From: Mycolicibacterium rhodesiae JS60
Lineage (GTDB): Bacteria; Actinomycetota; Actinomycetes; Mycobacteriales; Mycobacteriaceae
Assembly: GCA_000230935.2 (NCBI GenBank)
Contig: AGIQ01000001.1
Location: 806,001 to 870,000 of the forward strand
Length of the DNA stretch: 64,000 nt
Direction: 5' to 3'
Shown here: in pieces, positions 8,552 through 17,721 of the stretch
How the letters are laid out: each line of letters begins with the position of its first letter
Position numbering within the stretch: position 1 is the first letter of the stretch
Program-made: the position numbers and the translations under genes
The notes under the pieces: model-generated
What the model was told of the DNA's origin: nothing
What the model saw: only the letters and a program-made list of their open reading frames with translations
The model's database searches: none

Positions 8552-10075
8552 CTATGCGGTGTCGGTGGCGGCGAGTTCGATCATCATTGCCAACCGTTTC
8601 TTCGCGTCATCGAGTGGCAGAGTGGTGATTTCGTGCATCTTGCGCAGGCGGTAGCGCACCGTATTCTCGTGCACACCCAACAGGTGGCCTGCCTCCGCGG
8701 GATCGCCTTGGGCTGCCAGCCAAGCCCGCAACGTCGCGACATAGTCGCTGCCGTGAGCCTGATCGTGCCGGCGAAGTTCGGCCAGCGGCCCCCGATCGGG
8801 GGATCGGCCCGAGCCGGCCGCTGTTCGCAGCCGCTGCAATAGGATGTCATCCCAGGACTCGTCGTACGCCGGTGGAATGCCCGGAGCCCCAATCTCGTTC
8901 AGCGCCAGGCATTCGTCAGCCTCGTGTCGGGCCGCGGCCAGATCAGCCACTCCGGCCGCCCCGCTGATACCAGCTTTGACCGCCACCTGGTCGGGCAGTG
9001 CTGCCCGCAAATCAGCCACCCAACGCCGTGCATCTTCAGGCGAATCACCGGGCAGCACGGTATAGATCGTGCTGCCCGCCAGCGCGCTGCGGCCCGGTCT
9101 CGACCAACCGAACCCGGTGGTGGCGCGCTCGAAAGCCAACAACAGCGCGGCATCTCGTTGCTCACCGGTGTACGCCTGCACCGCGACGACCCGCAATGGA
9201 CTCTGCGGCAAGCCCAGTCGGCTGGCCGCGGTCGCGGCATCTGCGCTGCCTTCCAGCAATCGGATCACCAGATCCGATTCCACTTGGCGTTCGAGGTCGG
9301 CACTGGCACGGGAGCGCAACAGGTGCAAGGCCACGGTGCGGGCGCCGTCGGCCAGCGCCGTCAGGGCTGCGCCGGTCAACGGCGCCACACACGCGACCCA
9401 CACCGATCCCATGAGTTCGCGTCCAGAACGCACCGCGATCACCATGCGTCCTGTCAGGCCGTGGTCAGTGTCCTCGCCGACGAACAACGGTTCATCGGAA
9501 TCGGCCAGATGCGCTGACACGCCTCGGTCGTCGAAGAACGCGCGAAGCCTCTCGGGGGCTTGACGATCCATGATCGTCTGCACGCGCGCTGGGTCGGCGT
9601 GCCGTTGCATCGTGGAATAGGCCAGTACCCGTGCGAGCCGATCCTCGATCGTCACCGCCCCACCGGTCGCCTCCGCCAGGCTGTCGGCAAGCGCGAACAG
9701 GTCCGTCGGGCCGCGCCCAGACGCGGTCTCACGACCCTCCAACACCAGTCCATAGACGACGGCCGCGACTTCACTCCACGACATCGACGGATCGATCACC
9801 AGCACCGCGACGTCCTCGGCTAGACCGTCAAATGTGGCGTCGTCATTGTGGTTCCGGGTCAGGACGACGAGGGCGCGCGCCGTCGCGGCCCAGCACATTG
9901 CTTCTCGTACCGAGCGAGCGCCGACGCCCAGCAGCACGTCGCCGATGACAGTGTGACCCTCGGCGGTCTCGGGCATGGCGACGCTGCGCAATTGCGTCGA
10001 CCGCGGGATCGGACAAAACCGCAGGCGTGCTCCATAGTTGCCCAGCACATTGACCAGGCGGTCCAACGTGATCAC
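8552..10075 (-). CDS. PucR/CdaR-family transcriptional regulator
   Basis: A 507-residue regulator. The N-terminal 110 residues match the PucR-type sensory domain (TVIGDVLLGVGARSVREAM). A GAF-like middle follows, and the C-terminus has the PucR helix-turn-helix (WLAAQGDPAEAGHLLGVHEN then TVRYRLRKMHEI). Family members respond to small nitrogen-containing or aromatic ligands and usually control adjacent catabolic genes. The GTG start at 10075 has GGGGAGAG about 6 nt upstream. Downstream on the same strand are the SPW-type membrane gene and the DadA-like oxidase, the likely targets. Confidence 0.88.
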   Translation of the reverse strand: MITLDRLVNVLGNYGARLRFCPIPRSTQLRSVAMPETAEGHTVIGDVLLGVGARSVREAMCWAATARALVVLTRNHNDDATFDGLAEDVAVLVIDPSMSWSEVAAVVYGLVLEGRETASGRGPTDLFALADSLAEATGGAVTIEDRLARVLAYSTMQRHADPARVQTIMDRQAPERLRAFFDDRGVSAHLADSDEPLFVGEDTDHGLTGRMVIAVRSGRELMGSVWVACVAPLTGAALTALADGARTVALHLLRSRASADLERQVESDLVIRLLEGSADAATAASRLGLPQSPLRVVAVQAYTGEQRDAALLLAFERATTGFGWSRPGRSALAGSTIYTVLPGDSPEDARRWVADLRAALPDQVAVKAGISGAAGVADLAAARHEADECLALNEIGAPGIPPAYDESWDDILLQRLRTAAGSGRSPDRGPLAELRRHDQAHGSDYVATLRAWLAAQGDPAEAGHLLGVHENTVRYRLRKMHEITTLPLDDAKKRLAMMIELAATDTA

Positions 10076-10164
10076 TGACTCTCCCCACGCCGCCGATCAA
10101 TCAGCCTAGCCAGCGCGCACCGTGTGGACCAAGGTTGCCACATCGGGTCGGCGACGGCAGTAAA

Positions 10165-10836
10165 GTGCTGCTCGTGGTCAATGTGTTCGCCGGCGCCCGA
10201 GGTCGCTGGCTTGCGGTGGCGGCGTCGGTCGCCGTCGCTACGGCCATGTTCTACGCCCAGAGCAACGAGACCCGGGGTCATGTTGCCGCGCCTGCGGTTT
10301 CCCCTGTAGGCCAGACCGCGGCGATACCCGAAGCCATCCGCGTCGCGCAGCCCACCGAAGCCGAATTGCTGGCGGCCAGCGCTCCGGTGTCGGCCGCGGA
10401 CTTCCAGCTCGCGCTGCCCCGCGGCCTCGCGCCCGAGCAGGGTATGCAGGTCCACACGATCTGGGTCGCCCGGGCCATCAGCGTGATGTTCCTCGAGATC
10501 AAGACCATCGGCGGCTACCGCCAAGACCCGTTGCCGTGGCATCCGAACGGCCTGGCGATCGACGTGATGATCCCGAACTATCACACGCCGGAGGGCATCG
10601 AGCTCGGTAATCAGATCGCCGGATTCGCCCTGGCGAACGCGAAGCGATGGGGAGTACTGCACGTGATCTGGCGGCAGGGCTTCTACCCGGGCATCGGCGC
10701 ACCGAGCTGGACCGCGGACTACGGCAACGAAACCGCCAACCACTACGACCACGTCCACATCGCCACCGACGGCGGCGGATATCCGACCGGGCGGGAAACG
10801 TACTTTCTCGGATCGATGCGCTCAGAGCCCGCCTAA
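10165..10836 (+). CDS. Exported M15-like / ARB-07466 C-terminal-domain protein
   Basis: About 223 residues with an N-terminal signal-anchor (RWLAVAASVAVATAMFYA). The conserved C-terminal domain has GGYRQDPLPWHPNGLAIDVMI, then GVLHVIWRQ, and finally HYDHVHI. The His, Asp and HxH layout matches D-Ala-D-Ala carboxypeptidase-like (M15/VanY-like) metallopeptidase folds, known in actinobacteria as the ARB-07466 C-terminal domain. It probably acts on peptidoglycan outside the membrane. The start is uncertain: in-frame GTGs occur at 10165, 10174 and 10183 and none has a good ribosome-binding site. Six nt separate it from the following lipoprotein gene. Confidence 0.75.
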   Translation: MLLVVNVFAGARGRWLAVAASVAVATAMFYAQSNETRGHVAAPAVSPVGQTAAIPEAIRVAQPTEAELLAASAPVSAADFQLALPRGLAPEQGMQVHTIWVARAISVMFLEIKTIGGYRQDPLPWHPNGLAIDVMIPNYHTPEGIELGNQIAGFALANAKRWGVLHVIWRQGFYPGIGAPSWTADYGNETANHYDHVHIATDGGGYPTGRETYFLGSMRSEPA

Positions 10837-10841
10837 CTAGG

Positions 10842-11765
10842 ATGAACCACGTGCTGCCGACCCTGGGTGCCCGCCTGGCGGTGTTGATGGTTGTGGGGCT
10901 CGTCGCGCTCGGCGCGCTGACGGCCTGCGGCGGATCTCCGATGCGGCCCTCAACGGCCCCTCCGGTCGACTCCAAAGAGGCGGCCGGAGCGCCGCTGCCC
11001 CAGGACGCGCCAAACGATACGACGACGGTCAAGCGCGACGTGGTGAAGACCGCGTCCATGTCGATCTCGGTGGCCGACCCCGCGGAGGCCGCCGACAAGG
11101 CCGCCGTTCTCGTTGCGGGCGTCGACGGCAGAGTCGACAGCCGATCCGAGGACGCGGGATCGGGCACGGCGAGGGCGCGCGCATCGGTGGTCCTACGGGT
11201 TCCGGCCGTGAAGCTTGACGAGACGATGCGCGAACTCAAGACGCTGGGCACCGTCGAACACGTCGAGGTCACCTCTGAGGACGTCACGGCGCAGCGCGTC
11301 GACCTCGACGCCCGGATCAAGGCACTGCAGACGTCGGTGGACCGGCTGCTGGGCATCATGCGCGACGCCAAGGACCCCGATGCACTGATCAAGGCCGAGG
11401 GCGCGCTATCGGAGCGCCAGGCCGAACTGGACAGCCTGCGCGCCCAGCGCGAGGCGCTCGGTGACCGCATCGACTACAGCACCGTCAACGTCATCTTCCT
11501 CGCCGAGAAGATCGGTGGTCCCGCGCCCACCGAATACCGCGGTTTCGTCGGGCAGATCGAACGCGGTTGGGACGGCTTGGTTTCCGTGGTTGGCAACCTG
11601 GTGCTGTTGTTCGGCCTGATGCTTCCCTGGTTGGCGGTGCTGGCCGTCATCGGTGCGATCGGCTACGGCATCGTACGCCTGGCAGGGGCACGCAAGCCCG
11701 AGCCGACACCTCCGCAGCCGGTGGCGGTTGACGTGGCTGCCGAGGACGATCAGACGCCCAGCTGA
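10842..11765 (+). CDS. DUF4349 lipoprotein
   Basis: A 307-residue predicted lipoprotein. The N-terminal hydrophobic segment ends in the lipobox LTAC with Gly-Gly after the Cys. The DUF4349 domain spans about residues 60-240 (KTASMSISVADPAEAADKAA, then a heptad-like region with QTSVDRLLGIMRDAKD). A single C-terminal transmembrane segment (LVLLFGLMLPWLAVLAVIGAIGY) and a short charged tail follow. The family is widespread and without a known function. It would be anchored at both ends in the membrane with a coiled region between. The next gene's GTG is one base after its stop. Confidence 0.85.
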   Translation: MNHVLPTLGARLAVLMVVGLVALGALTACGGSPMRPSTAPPVDSKEAAGAPLPQDAPNDTTTVKRDVVKTASMSISVADPAEAADKAAVLVAGVDGRVDSRSEDAGSGTARARASVVLRVPAVKLDETMRELKTLGTVEHVEVTSEDVTAQRVDLDARIKALQTSVDRLLGIMRDAKDPDALIKAEGALSERQAELDSLRAQREALGDRIDYSTVNVIFLAEKIGGPAPTEYRGFVGQIERGWDGLVSVVGNLVLLFGLMLPWLAVLAVIGAIGYGIVRLAGARKPEPTPPQPVAVDVAAEDDQTPS

Positions 11766-11766
11766 G

Positions 11767-13404
11767 GTGGCGACTCGACACGACCGGCCCTGGCGGCGAC
11801 CCGGCGTCGCTGCGTATGCGCGCCAACGGATTCGAGCCTTCCGGAAGCCCCCGATCACCGTGGTTCCCGCCCCCGCCGACCTGATCAAAGACCATGATGT
11901 CGCGGTACCGATGCGCGACGGGGTCACGTTGCGCGTCAACGTCTATCGCCCGCCAGGTGAGGGCCCGTTCCCGGTGCTCATGTCGGTACATCCCTACGGC
12001 AAGGACAAGTTGCCGCGGCGCACCCGGCGAGGCTGGAAGCTGAGCTTCCAGTTCCGGATCATGAATCAGCCGCAGCCCTACCGGATCTCGAGCGAAACCG
12101 GTTGGGAGGCACCCGATCCGGTCCAATGGGTGGCACGTGGCTATGTGGTGATCAACGCCGACGCGCGCGGAGCCGGCGCCTCCGACGGGGTCGGGTCACT
12201 GCTGTCCGACGACGAGGCCCGCGACGTGTACGACCTGGTCGAATGGGCCGGAACGCAACCCTGGTCCAACGGCCGGGTCGGGCTGCTCGGGGTCTCCTAC
12301 CTGGCGATCTCGCAGTACAAGGCGGCGGCGCTGCGCCCGCCGCACCTCGCGGCGATCTGCCCCTGGGAAGGGTTCACCGACGCCTATCGCGACTTCATGA
12401 CACCCGGCGGCATACCCGAGCGCGGCTTCTCGGTGATCTGGACGGCGATCACCCGCCGCAATGCCCGCCTGTCCGTCAACCTGGCGGCGCAACGGCAGCA
12501 GCATCCGCTGCACGACGCCTGGTGGCAATCCATCACCCCCGACCTGGCCCGCATCGAGGTGCCGATCCTGGCCTGCGCCAGCTTCTCTGACCACAACCTG
12601 CACAGCCAGGGCTCATGGCGGCTGATCGAGAAGGCGGGCTCCGCCGAGTGCAGCGCGTACTCCCACCGCGGCGGGAAATGGGCCGTCTTCTACGGCGACG
12701 ATGCGCAGCGCGTCCAGACCGCGTTCTTCGACCGTCACTTACGCGGTCTCGATACGGCGGCACCGCCGCGGGTTCGGTTGGAGGTGCGGGAGAGCCGCGA
12801 CACGGTGGTGGCGGTGCGAGACGAACGGGAATGGCCGCTGGCCCGCACCCGGTGGACGCCGCTGCATCTTGGCGACGACGGCACCTTGAACACCTCCGAG
12901 CCGACCACGGCGGGCACCGCGGGATTCCGGCTGCGCCGCCAGGGGATTGCGTTCTCATACCGTTTCGACCGCGACACCGAGCTGACCGGTCCGATGAGCT
13001 TGCGGTTGCAGATCGCATTGGACGGCGCCGACGATGCGAATCTGTTTGTCGGCGTGGAGAAGTGGAGCGGTGGACAGTACGTGCCGTTCGAGGGTTCGTA
13101 CGGCTATGGCCGGGACCGGATCGCCGACGGGCGGCTGCGGCTCGCGCTGCGGGATTCGCTGGATTCCGCGCGCCCGGTACGGCCGGGCGAGGTCGTGGAC
13201 GCCGACATCGAACTCAGCGCGTCGGCGACACTGTTTCGCGCGGGCGACGAGTTGCGGCTGCTCATCGCGGGCCGCTACCTCGAACCGCTCAACCCGCTGT
13301 TCGGGCACATGCCGGCGCGCTACGCACCGAGCCGCCGGGGACGCGCCGTCGTGCACTGGGGTCCGGGCGCCTCGACGCTCACGATCCCGGTGATCCCCGG
13401 ATGA
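11767..13404 (+). CDS. CocE/NonD-family X-Pro-type serine hydrolase
   Basis: The GTG at 11767, one base after the lipoprotein stop, gives 545 residues. The first half is an alpha/beta-hydrolase domain (VPMRDGVTLRVNVYRPPGEG, ADARGAGASDG). The nucleophile is in GLLGVSYLAIS (Ser about 177), with a likely Asp at about 275 (SFSDHNLHS) and His at about 300 (YSHRGGKW). The second half is the C-terminal jelly-roll typical of CocE and X-Pro dipeptidyl peptidases. Members cleave esters such as cocaine, beta-lactam esters, or acyl and peptide bonds; the physiological substrate is not predictable. The open frame continues upstream inside the lipoprotein gene, which is why the later start is used. Confidence 0.88.
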   Translation: MATRHDRPWRRPGVAAYARQRIRAFRKPPITVVPAPADLIKDHDVAVPMRDGVTLRVNVYRPPGEGPFPVLMSVHPYGKDKLPRRTRRGWKLSFQFRIMNQPQPYRISSETGWEAPDPVQWVARGYVVINADARGAGASDGVGSLLSDDEARDVYDLVEWAGTQPWSNGRVGLLGVSYLAISQYKAAALRPPHLAAICPWEGFTDAYRDFMTPGGIPERGFSVIWTAITRRNARLSVNLAAQRQQHPLHDAWWQSITPDLARIEVPILACASFSDHNLHSQGSWRLIEKAGSAECSAYSHRGGKWAVFYGDDAQRVQTAFFDRHLRGLDTAAPPRVRLEVRESRDTVVAVRDEREWPLARTRWTPLHLGDDGTLNTSEPTTAGTAGFRLRRQGIAFSYRFDRDTELTGPMSLRLQIALDGADDANLFVGVEKWSGGQYVPFEGSYGYGRDRIADGRLRLALRDSLDSARPVRPGEVVDADIELSASATLFRAGDELRLLIAGRYLEPLNPLFGHMPARYAPSRRGRAVVHWGPGASTLTIPVIPG

Positions 13405-13465
13405 CAACACCGCCGGCTCGGCGTTGGGTCGATCAGGTACCCACAACGAACCCTGGAGGTTTCTC

Positions 13466-14215
13466 ATGCGAATCGCGGTAGCCGGCGCGACCGGCAACAT
13501 CGGTGCCCGCACCGCCGCCGCCCTCGAACGCGACGGAAACGACGTCGTGCGGATCAGCCGCTCACTGGGCGTCGACCTGATCAGCGGGGAGGGTGTGGAC
13601 GCGGCACTCGACGGCGTCGACGCGGTGGTCGACGCCATCAGCGCACCGCCCATCGGCCCCGACGAGACCCGTGAGTATTTCGCAACGACGACGACAAACC
13701 TGCTCGCAGCCGAGCAACGAGCCGGTGTGCGGCACCACGTGCTGCTGTCGATCGTCGGCCTGAACAGAACCACCGGAGGTACCGCCCACTACGAGGGCAA
13801 ACGGGCGCAGGAACGCCTGATCGAGGCGGGGCACGTGCCGTGGACGATCGTCCCGGCCACACAGTTCCACGACTTCGCCGCCATGGCGGCCGGCTGGACC
13901 GAACAGGACGGCGTCGCTCTCATCGCCCCGCTGCTCGTGCAACCGATCGCGCCGGACGATATCGCGGCGGTGCTCGCCGAGATCGCCGTCGGGGAGCCGC
14001 GGGGCCGCTACGTCGATGTGGCCGGTCCGGAGACCCAGGATCTGGTCGATATGGCGCGTCGCACGCACGCCATCCTGGGCCGCTCGGTGAAGCTGGTCCC
14101 GACGTGGTCGGGCCCGTTGGGACCGGAGTTGGCGGGCAATGTGCTGCTTCCTGGCGACGACGCACGAATCGCCTCGACAACATTCGAACAATGGCTGGCG
14201 GCCGGCGCGCGCTGA
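13466..14215 (+). CDS. Atypical SDR / NAD(P)-binding protein (NmrA-like)
   Basis: A 249-residue Rossmann protein. The N-terminal GATGNIGARTAAAL is the nucleotide-binding motif of atypical SDRs and NmrA-like proteins; VRHHVLLSIVGLNRT and HYEGKRAQERLI occupy the position of the active-site loop. The ATG at 13466 has GGAGG 7 nt upstream, a strong start. Family members bind NAD(P)H and serve either as reductases or as redox sensors, so function stays open. A bidirectional terminator separates it from convergent whiB3. Confidence 0.85.
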   Translation: MRIAVAGATGNIGARTAAALERDGNDVVRISRSLGVDLISGEGVDAALDGVDAVVDAISAPPIGPDETREYFATTTTNLLAAEQRAGVRHHVLLSIVGLNRTTGGTAHYEGKRAQERLIEAGHVPWTIVPATQFHDFAAMAAGWTEQDGVALIAPLLVQPIAPDDIAAVLAEIAVGEPRGRYVDVAGPETQDLVDMARRTHAILGRSVKLVPTWSGPLGPELAGNVLLPGDDARIASTTFEQWLAAGAR

Positions 14216-14236
14216 GACCGTCGAGCGCCTGACAAC

Positions 14237-14275
14237 CAGAAGAGGCCCACCCCGCGCCGGGATGGGCCCCTTCTG
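14237..14275. terminator. Bidirectional terminator between the SDR-like gene and whiB3
   Basis: A 13-bp stem (14237-14249 with 14263-14275, one mismatch) built around CAGAAG and GGCCCA encloses a 13-nt loop, with a short T-rich stretch on the plus-strand side. It lies between convergent stop codons at 14215 and 14291. Confidence 0.75.
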
Positions 14276-14290
14276 ATGTTTGCTCCTACT

Positions 14291-14581
14291 TCACGCGGTG
14301 CGACGAATTCCGCGCTTGAGCAACAACTCACGCTCCGATTCACTCAATCCGCCCCAGATGCCGTAAGGCTCTCCGACGGCCAATGCATGCGAACGGCACT
14401 GCGCGATCACCGGGCAACTCCGGCACATTTCCTTCGCACGCATCTCACGCTGTGCGCGGGCGCGGCCACGCTCCCCGTCGGGATGGAAAAACATCGACGA
14501 ATCGACACCTCGGCAAAGGCCTTGCATCTGCCAATCCCAGATGTCGGCGTTCGGGCCGGGTAGCTGCTGCGGCTGTGGCAT
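14291..14581 (-). CDS. whiB3: WhiB3 redox-sensing transcription factor
   Basis: A 96-residue Wbl protein nearly identical in layout to M. tuberculosis WhiB3. It begins MPQPQQLPGPNADIW, carries the four cluster ligands Cys23, Cys53, Cys56 and Cys62, and then the GIWGG turn and a basic tail (LLLKRGIRRTA). WhiB3 binds a [4Fe-4S] cluster that senses NO and O2 and, with the primary sigma factor, controls lipid and redox metabolism. A GAGAGGGG sequence precedes the ATG at 14581. It lies next to sigD and the Rv3415c-like gene, as in M. tuberculosis. A 366-bp divergent control region lies upstream. Confidence 0.95.
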   Translation of the reverse strand: MPQPQQLPGPNADIWDWQMQGLCRGVDSSMFFHPDGERGRARAQREMRAKEMCRSCPVIAQCRSHALAVGEPYGIWGGLSESERELLLKRGIRRTA

Positions 14582-14707
14582 TGGAAAACCCCTCTCTCCG
14601 CACATCTTTCGCATGCGTGAGTTGTGGAACCGATCCGAGCACTGTCGCCTATGACTACTCGTGCCCACAAAGTTAGGGGCGCTGCGCAAAGCGAGTCAAT
14701 AGTCGAC

Positions 14708-14727
14708 TTATGTGCGCAATCACATAA
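14708..14727. promoter_or_regulatory. 20-bp palindrome in the whiB3 / Rv3415c-like divergent region
   Basis: TTATGTG-N6-CACATAA is a perfect 7-bp-arm inverted repeat about 130 bp upstream of whiB3. The arms resemble a CRP-type site, but the GTG and CAC elements are two bases closer than in the TGTGA-N6-TCACA consensus. A second short palindrome (GACACGTGTC, 14794-14803) follows. No gene is seen in 14582-14947. Confidence 0.4.
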
Positions 14728-14947
14728 TCGCAGCTCGAGAATTTACATCACGTTCATCATTGCGACCCACGGTCGCCGGGCCACGTGGTAACTGACACGT
14801 GTCGATCGTGATGAATTCGTGATTTGCGCAGGAAGGCACCTCCGGCCGGGCCGCCTGATTTCCTAGCGCTCAATAGGTAGTAAACATGGCCGTAACATCA
14901 CGACCACGAACTGTTAACTGGCTAGATCGACCCGGCCGGTTGATAGC

Positions 14948-15775
14948 GTGCCGGGTCAGATGAACTCCACCGCATTGGCCGCCGCCGCCTTCGGCGACAA
15001 CCCGGGCTGCTGGCCGCTGCCCGCCGCGAACACGCCCGAGCAATGGTGGCTGCGGGCGGTCGCCGCAGCGGGCCAGGGGCGCTACAGCAGCGCGCGCGCC
15101 GACCTCGCCGCCCTGCGGCGTCACCGATCTACCGGAGCGTGGGCGTCGCTGTCGATGAGCACCGAGGCGTCGTTGCTGCGCCAACTCGGCGGCCACTGGG
15201 TGGCCGCCGGCTGGGATGGCCGCGCGCTGGCGCTGGCGCAGACCGCCGGCGACGACCCGATGACCCTGCAAGCCGGTGTCGACGCCGTCGTCGGGCTCGC
15301 CGCCGACGCGCTGGGGGTGGGCCGGCTCGTGGCCTCGGCCCGACTACTCGAGCGGGCCGAGAAGATGATGCGCGACGCCGACGCGGTGCCGACTCGACTC
15401 GAGATCCGGCTGGCGTGGGTCAGCGCGGAGCTGGCGATGGCCGGTGGCCGCGGTGAGGACGCGGTGACCCACGCGCGGCGCGGAGTCGCGGTTGCCGAGA
15501 AGGTGTCGCCGGAGTTGCGGCGCCATCGCGTCAAGAGCGATGTGGTGCTCGCCGCGGCACTGTGCTGCGCGGGTTCGCCTGAGCTCGCCCGCGAGGTCGC
15601 CGACGCCGCGCTGAGCGAAACGCAGACCTACGGCCTGGTTCCGTTGCGTTGGGCGCTGGCGTGTCTGCTGGCCGATATCGATAGTGCAACACTTACGTCT
15701 CAGCAGGTCTCGGCCATCCGCGACGATTGTGCAGGCGTTATCACACGGCGCGGCGGACGGTGGAGCCCCGGCTAA
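14948..15775 (+). CDS. Conserved helical protein, Rv3415c-like
   Basis: A 275-residue Ala/Leu/Arg-rich helical protein, probably a TPR-like repeat fold (for example the ARADLAALRRH and ALALAQTAGDDPMTLQAGVD segments). There is no signal peptide or catalytic motif. Position between whiB3 and sigD and length match M. tuberculosis Rv3415c, a conserved protein of unknown function. The start is either GTG 14948 or ATG 14960; neither has a strong ribosome-binding site. It precedes sigD by 88 bp and may be co-expressed. Confidence 0.75.
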   Translation: MPGQMNSTALAAAAFGDNPGCWPLPAANTPEQWWLRAVAAAGQGRYSSARADLAALRRHRSTGAWASLSMSTEASLLRQLGGHWVAAGWDGRALALAQTAGDDPMTLQAGVDAVVGLAADALGVGRLVASARLLERAEKMMRDADAVPTRLEIRLAWVSAELAMAGGRGEDAVTHARRGVAVAEKVSPELRRHRVKSDVVLAAALCCAGSPELAREVADAALSETQTYGLVPLRWALACLLADIDSATLTSQQVSAIRDDCAGVITRRGGRWSPG

Positions 15776-15863
15776 CGCCCGATCTGCAGTTTGGGCCGAT
15801 ATTGTCTAGTCGCAGTGGCTGCCGGGAAGCTTCCCGTTCGTAACGTTGGAGATATCGCCGTCG

Positions 15864-16442
15864 ATGACAGTTCCAGGAGATCGTCTCGACGCGGCCGTTG
15901 CTGAAGCGGTGGCCGGCAGCCGTGATGCCCTCCGTGAAGTTGTGGAGACCATCCGCCCCATCGTGGTCCGTTATGTCCGGGCCCGCCTCGGCGCCACGGA
16001 GCGGGTTGGCCTCTCTGCCGACGACGTCGCTCAGGAGGTTTGCTTGGCCGCCATCCAGGCGCTGCCGCGCTACCAGGATCAGGGTCGCCCCTTCCTGGCC
16101 TTCGTATACGGCATCGCTGCGCACAAGGTCGCCGACGCACACCGCGCGGCCGGCCGGAACAAATCCGACCCCACTGATGTGGTGCCGGAGCGGTACTCGC
16201 TGGAAGCGGGTCCCGAGCAGATGGCGGTACAGGCTGACTCGGCTGCGCGGATGAACAAGTTGTTGGAGGTCCTGCCCGAGAAGCAGCGGGAGATCCTGAT
16301 CCTGCGCATCGTGGTCGGGATGTCCGCGGAGGAGACCGCCGAGGCGGTCGGCAGCACACCGGGTGCGGTGCGAGTCGCCCAGCACCGTGCGCTGGCCAAG
16401 CTCAAGGGCGAGATCACGGCGGGAGGTCACGGCTATGCCTGA
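15864..16442 (+). CDS. sigD: ECF sigma factor SigD
   Basis: A 192-residue ECF sigma factor. Region 2 contains DDVAQEVCLAAIQALPRY and PFLAFVYGIAAHKVADAHR; region 4 has LPEKQREILILRIVVGMSAEET and the helix-turn-helix with TPGAVRVAQHRAL. The sequence matches M. tuberculosis SigD closely, and its partner anti-sigma gene follows. ATG 15864 is chosen; the frame also extends to a TTG at 15846 (LEISPS, present in the M. tuberculosis protein after a GTG that is GTA here), so the longer form is possible. SigD is linked to stationary-phase and stringent-response transcription in mycobacteria. Confidence 0.93.
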   Translation: MTVPGDRLDAAVAEAVAGSRDALREVVETIRPIVVRYVRARLGATERVGLSADDVAQEVCLAAIQALPRYQDQGRPFLAFVYGIAAHKVADAHRAAGRNKSDPTDVVPERYSLEAGPEQMAVQADSAARMNKLLEVLPEKQREILILRIVVGMSAEETAEAVGSTPGAVRVAQHRALAKLKGEITAGGHGYA

Positions 16443-17709
16443 CTTCGGACGCAACTCCCGTGGCGACGATCCGTCGCTGGACGCGATCGTCAACAGCGAC
16501 CGCTTCATCGACGCGCTGGCCGCCGGTCAGCAGGTCACCCCGCAGGACCAGGGCGACGCCATGCTTGCCGAACTGCTCGGTGGATGGCGCGACGAGATGC
16601 GCTGGCCGCCGGCCACCGGTCTGATCACCGAACGTGACGCCGTCGCCGCGCTGCGCACCGGCCTGGCCGAGAAGCAGAGCAGTGGGCGCAGCCGGCGAGG
16701 TCTGAGCATCGTGGGCGCGGCGGCGGCCGGTGTGCTGGTGTTCGGCGGCTTCGGAGCAGTCGTATACGGCGCAGGCCCCGGCGACGCGCTGTATGGATTG
16801 CACACGATGCTGTTCGGCGAGCCCAAGCAGGTCCGCGACGACCAGGTCACCCTCGCCAACGCCGCCGAGCAGCTCAAACAGGTTCAGCAGCTGGTCGAGC
16901 AGGGCGACTGGACCGCGGCGCAGGCCAAGCTGGTCGAGGTCAACAACCAGGTGGCCGCAGTCGCCGACGCGCCGCAGAAGCAGCAGGTGCTCGAGCAGTG
17001 GAACGAATTGTCGGCGAAGGTCGTGCAGCAGGACCCCGAGGCCACCGTGCCGCCCGGTATCACCTACACGGTCCCGCCGTCGGCCACTGAGCTGGTCCCG
17101 GCGGTGATCACCCCGACCGACGGGCCCGAGGTGCCGCCGACCAGCATCCCGAGCCTGCCGCCGATCACGATCTCGACGACGCCGGACAGCACCGGCACAT
17201 TCGGGCCGTCGCCGTCGGACACTCCGACGTCGCCGTCAGACACCCCGACGACGACGGTCGACCCGACCACGACGACGCAGGTGCCGACGACCACCACGTC
17301 GGCTGCGCCGACGACGACCACGACGGTCGCGCCGACGACGACTACGACGACGGTTGCGCCGACGACCACGACGACGACGACCACACTGCCCGCGGCGACG
17401 ACGACGAGTGCGTCCGCTGCGGCTCAGGCACCTGCGGCGGCGACGACCACCGCTCCGGCGGCTGAGTCTCCGGCCGCGGCGACCACGTCGACGCTCGTGC
17501 AGCAGTCGTCGGCTCCTGCGACGACCGCCTCGGTCCCGACCGCGACCCAGCAACCGATCATCTCGATACCGTCGACGGTCATCCAGGCGCCGAAGACACA
17601 ACCGCCGGCTGCTGTGATCACCACCACGATGGTGATGCCCATGCCCCAACTGCCGAAGCTGCCGAGTTCAGGCGGCAGTCACAGCAGCGGAAGCAGCGAC
17701 GGAAACTGA
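16435..17709 (+). CDS. rsdA: Anti-sigma-D factor RsdA with a long Thr/Pro-rich exported tail
   Basis: A 424-residue single-pass membrane protein. The cytosolic N-terminus (about 1-85) is the SigD-binding part ([16 protein letters not shown], then [11 protein letters not shown]). A transmembrane segment follows at about 86-110 ([26 protein letters not shown] written in two parts: [14 protein letters not shown] and [12 protein letters not shown]). The exported region has helices and then roughly 200 residues of Thr, Pro, Ser and Ala. In M. tuberculosis regulated proteolysis of RsdA releases SigD. The ATG at 16435 overlaps the sigD stop by 8 nt, with GGGAGG upstream. The M. tuberculosis protein is about 299 residues, so the tail is much extended here. 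Confidence 0.9.
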   Translation: MPDFGRNSRGDDPSLDAIVNSDRFIDALAAGQQVTPQDQGDAMLAELLGGWRDEMRWPPATGLITERDAVAALRTGLAEKQSSGRSRRGLSIVGAAAAGVLVFGGFGAVVYGAGPGDALYGLHTMLFGEPKQVRDDQVTLANAAEQLKQVQQLVEQGDWTAAQAKLVEVNNQVAAVADAPQKQQVLEQWNELSAKVVQQDPEATVPPGITYTVPPSATELVPAVITPTDGPEVPPTSIPSLPPITISTTPDSTGTFGPSPSDTPTSPSDTPTTTVDPTTTTQVPTTTTSAAPTTTTTVAPTTTTTTVAPTTTTTTTTLPAATTTSASAAAQAPAAATTTAPAAESPAAATTSTLVQQSSAPATTASVPTATQQPIISIPSTVIQAPKTQPPAAVITTTMVMPMPQLPKLPSSGGSHSSGSSDGN

Positions 17710-17721
17710 GTTGGTTCGCGC

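Noticed and set aside
14708..14727. Calling the whiB3-upstream dyad a CRP site
   Set aside because: GTG and CAC are 6 nt apart instead of the 8 in TGTGA-N6-TCACA, so it is left as an unassigned palindrome.
17200..17460. Short tandem ACG/ACC-rich repeats in rsdA as a CRISPR or VNTR array
   Set aside because: They are codon-level Thr/Pro low complexity inside an open frame, without uniform repeats and spacers.
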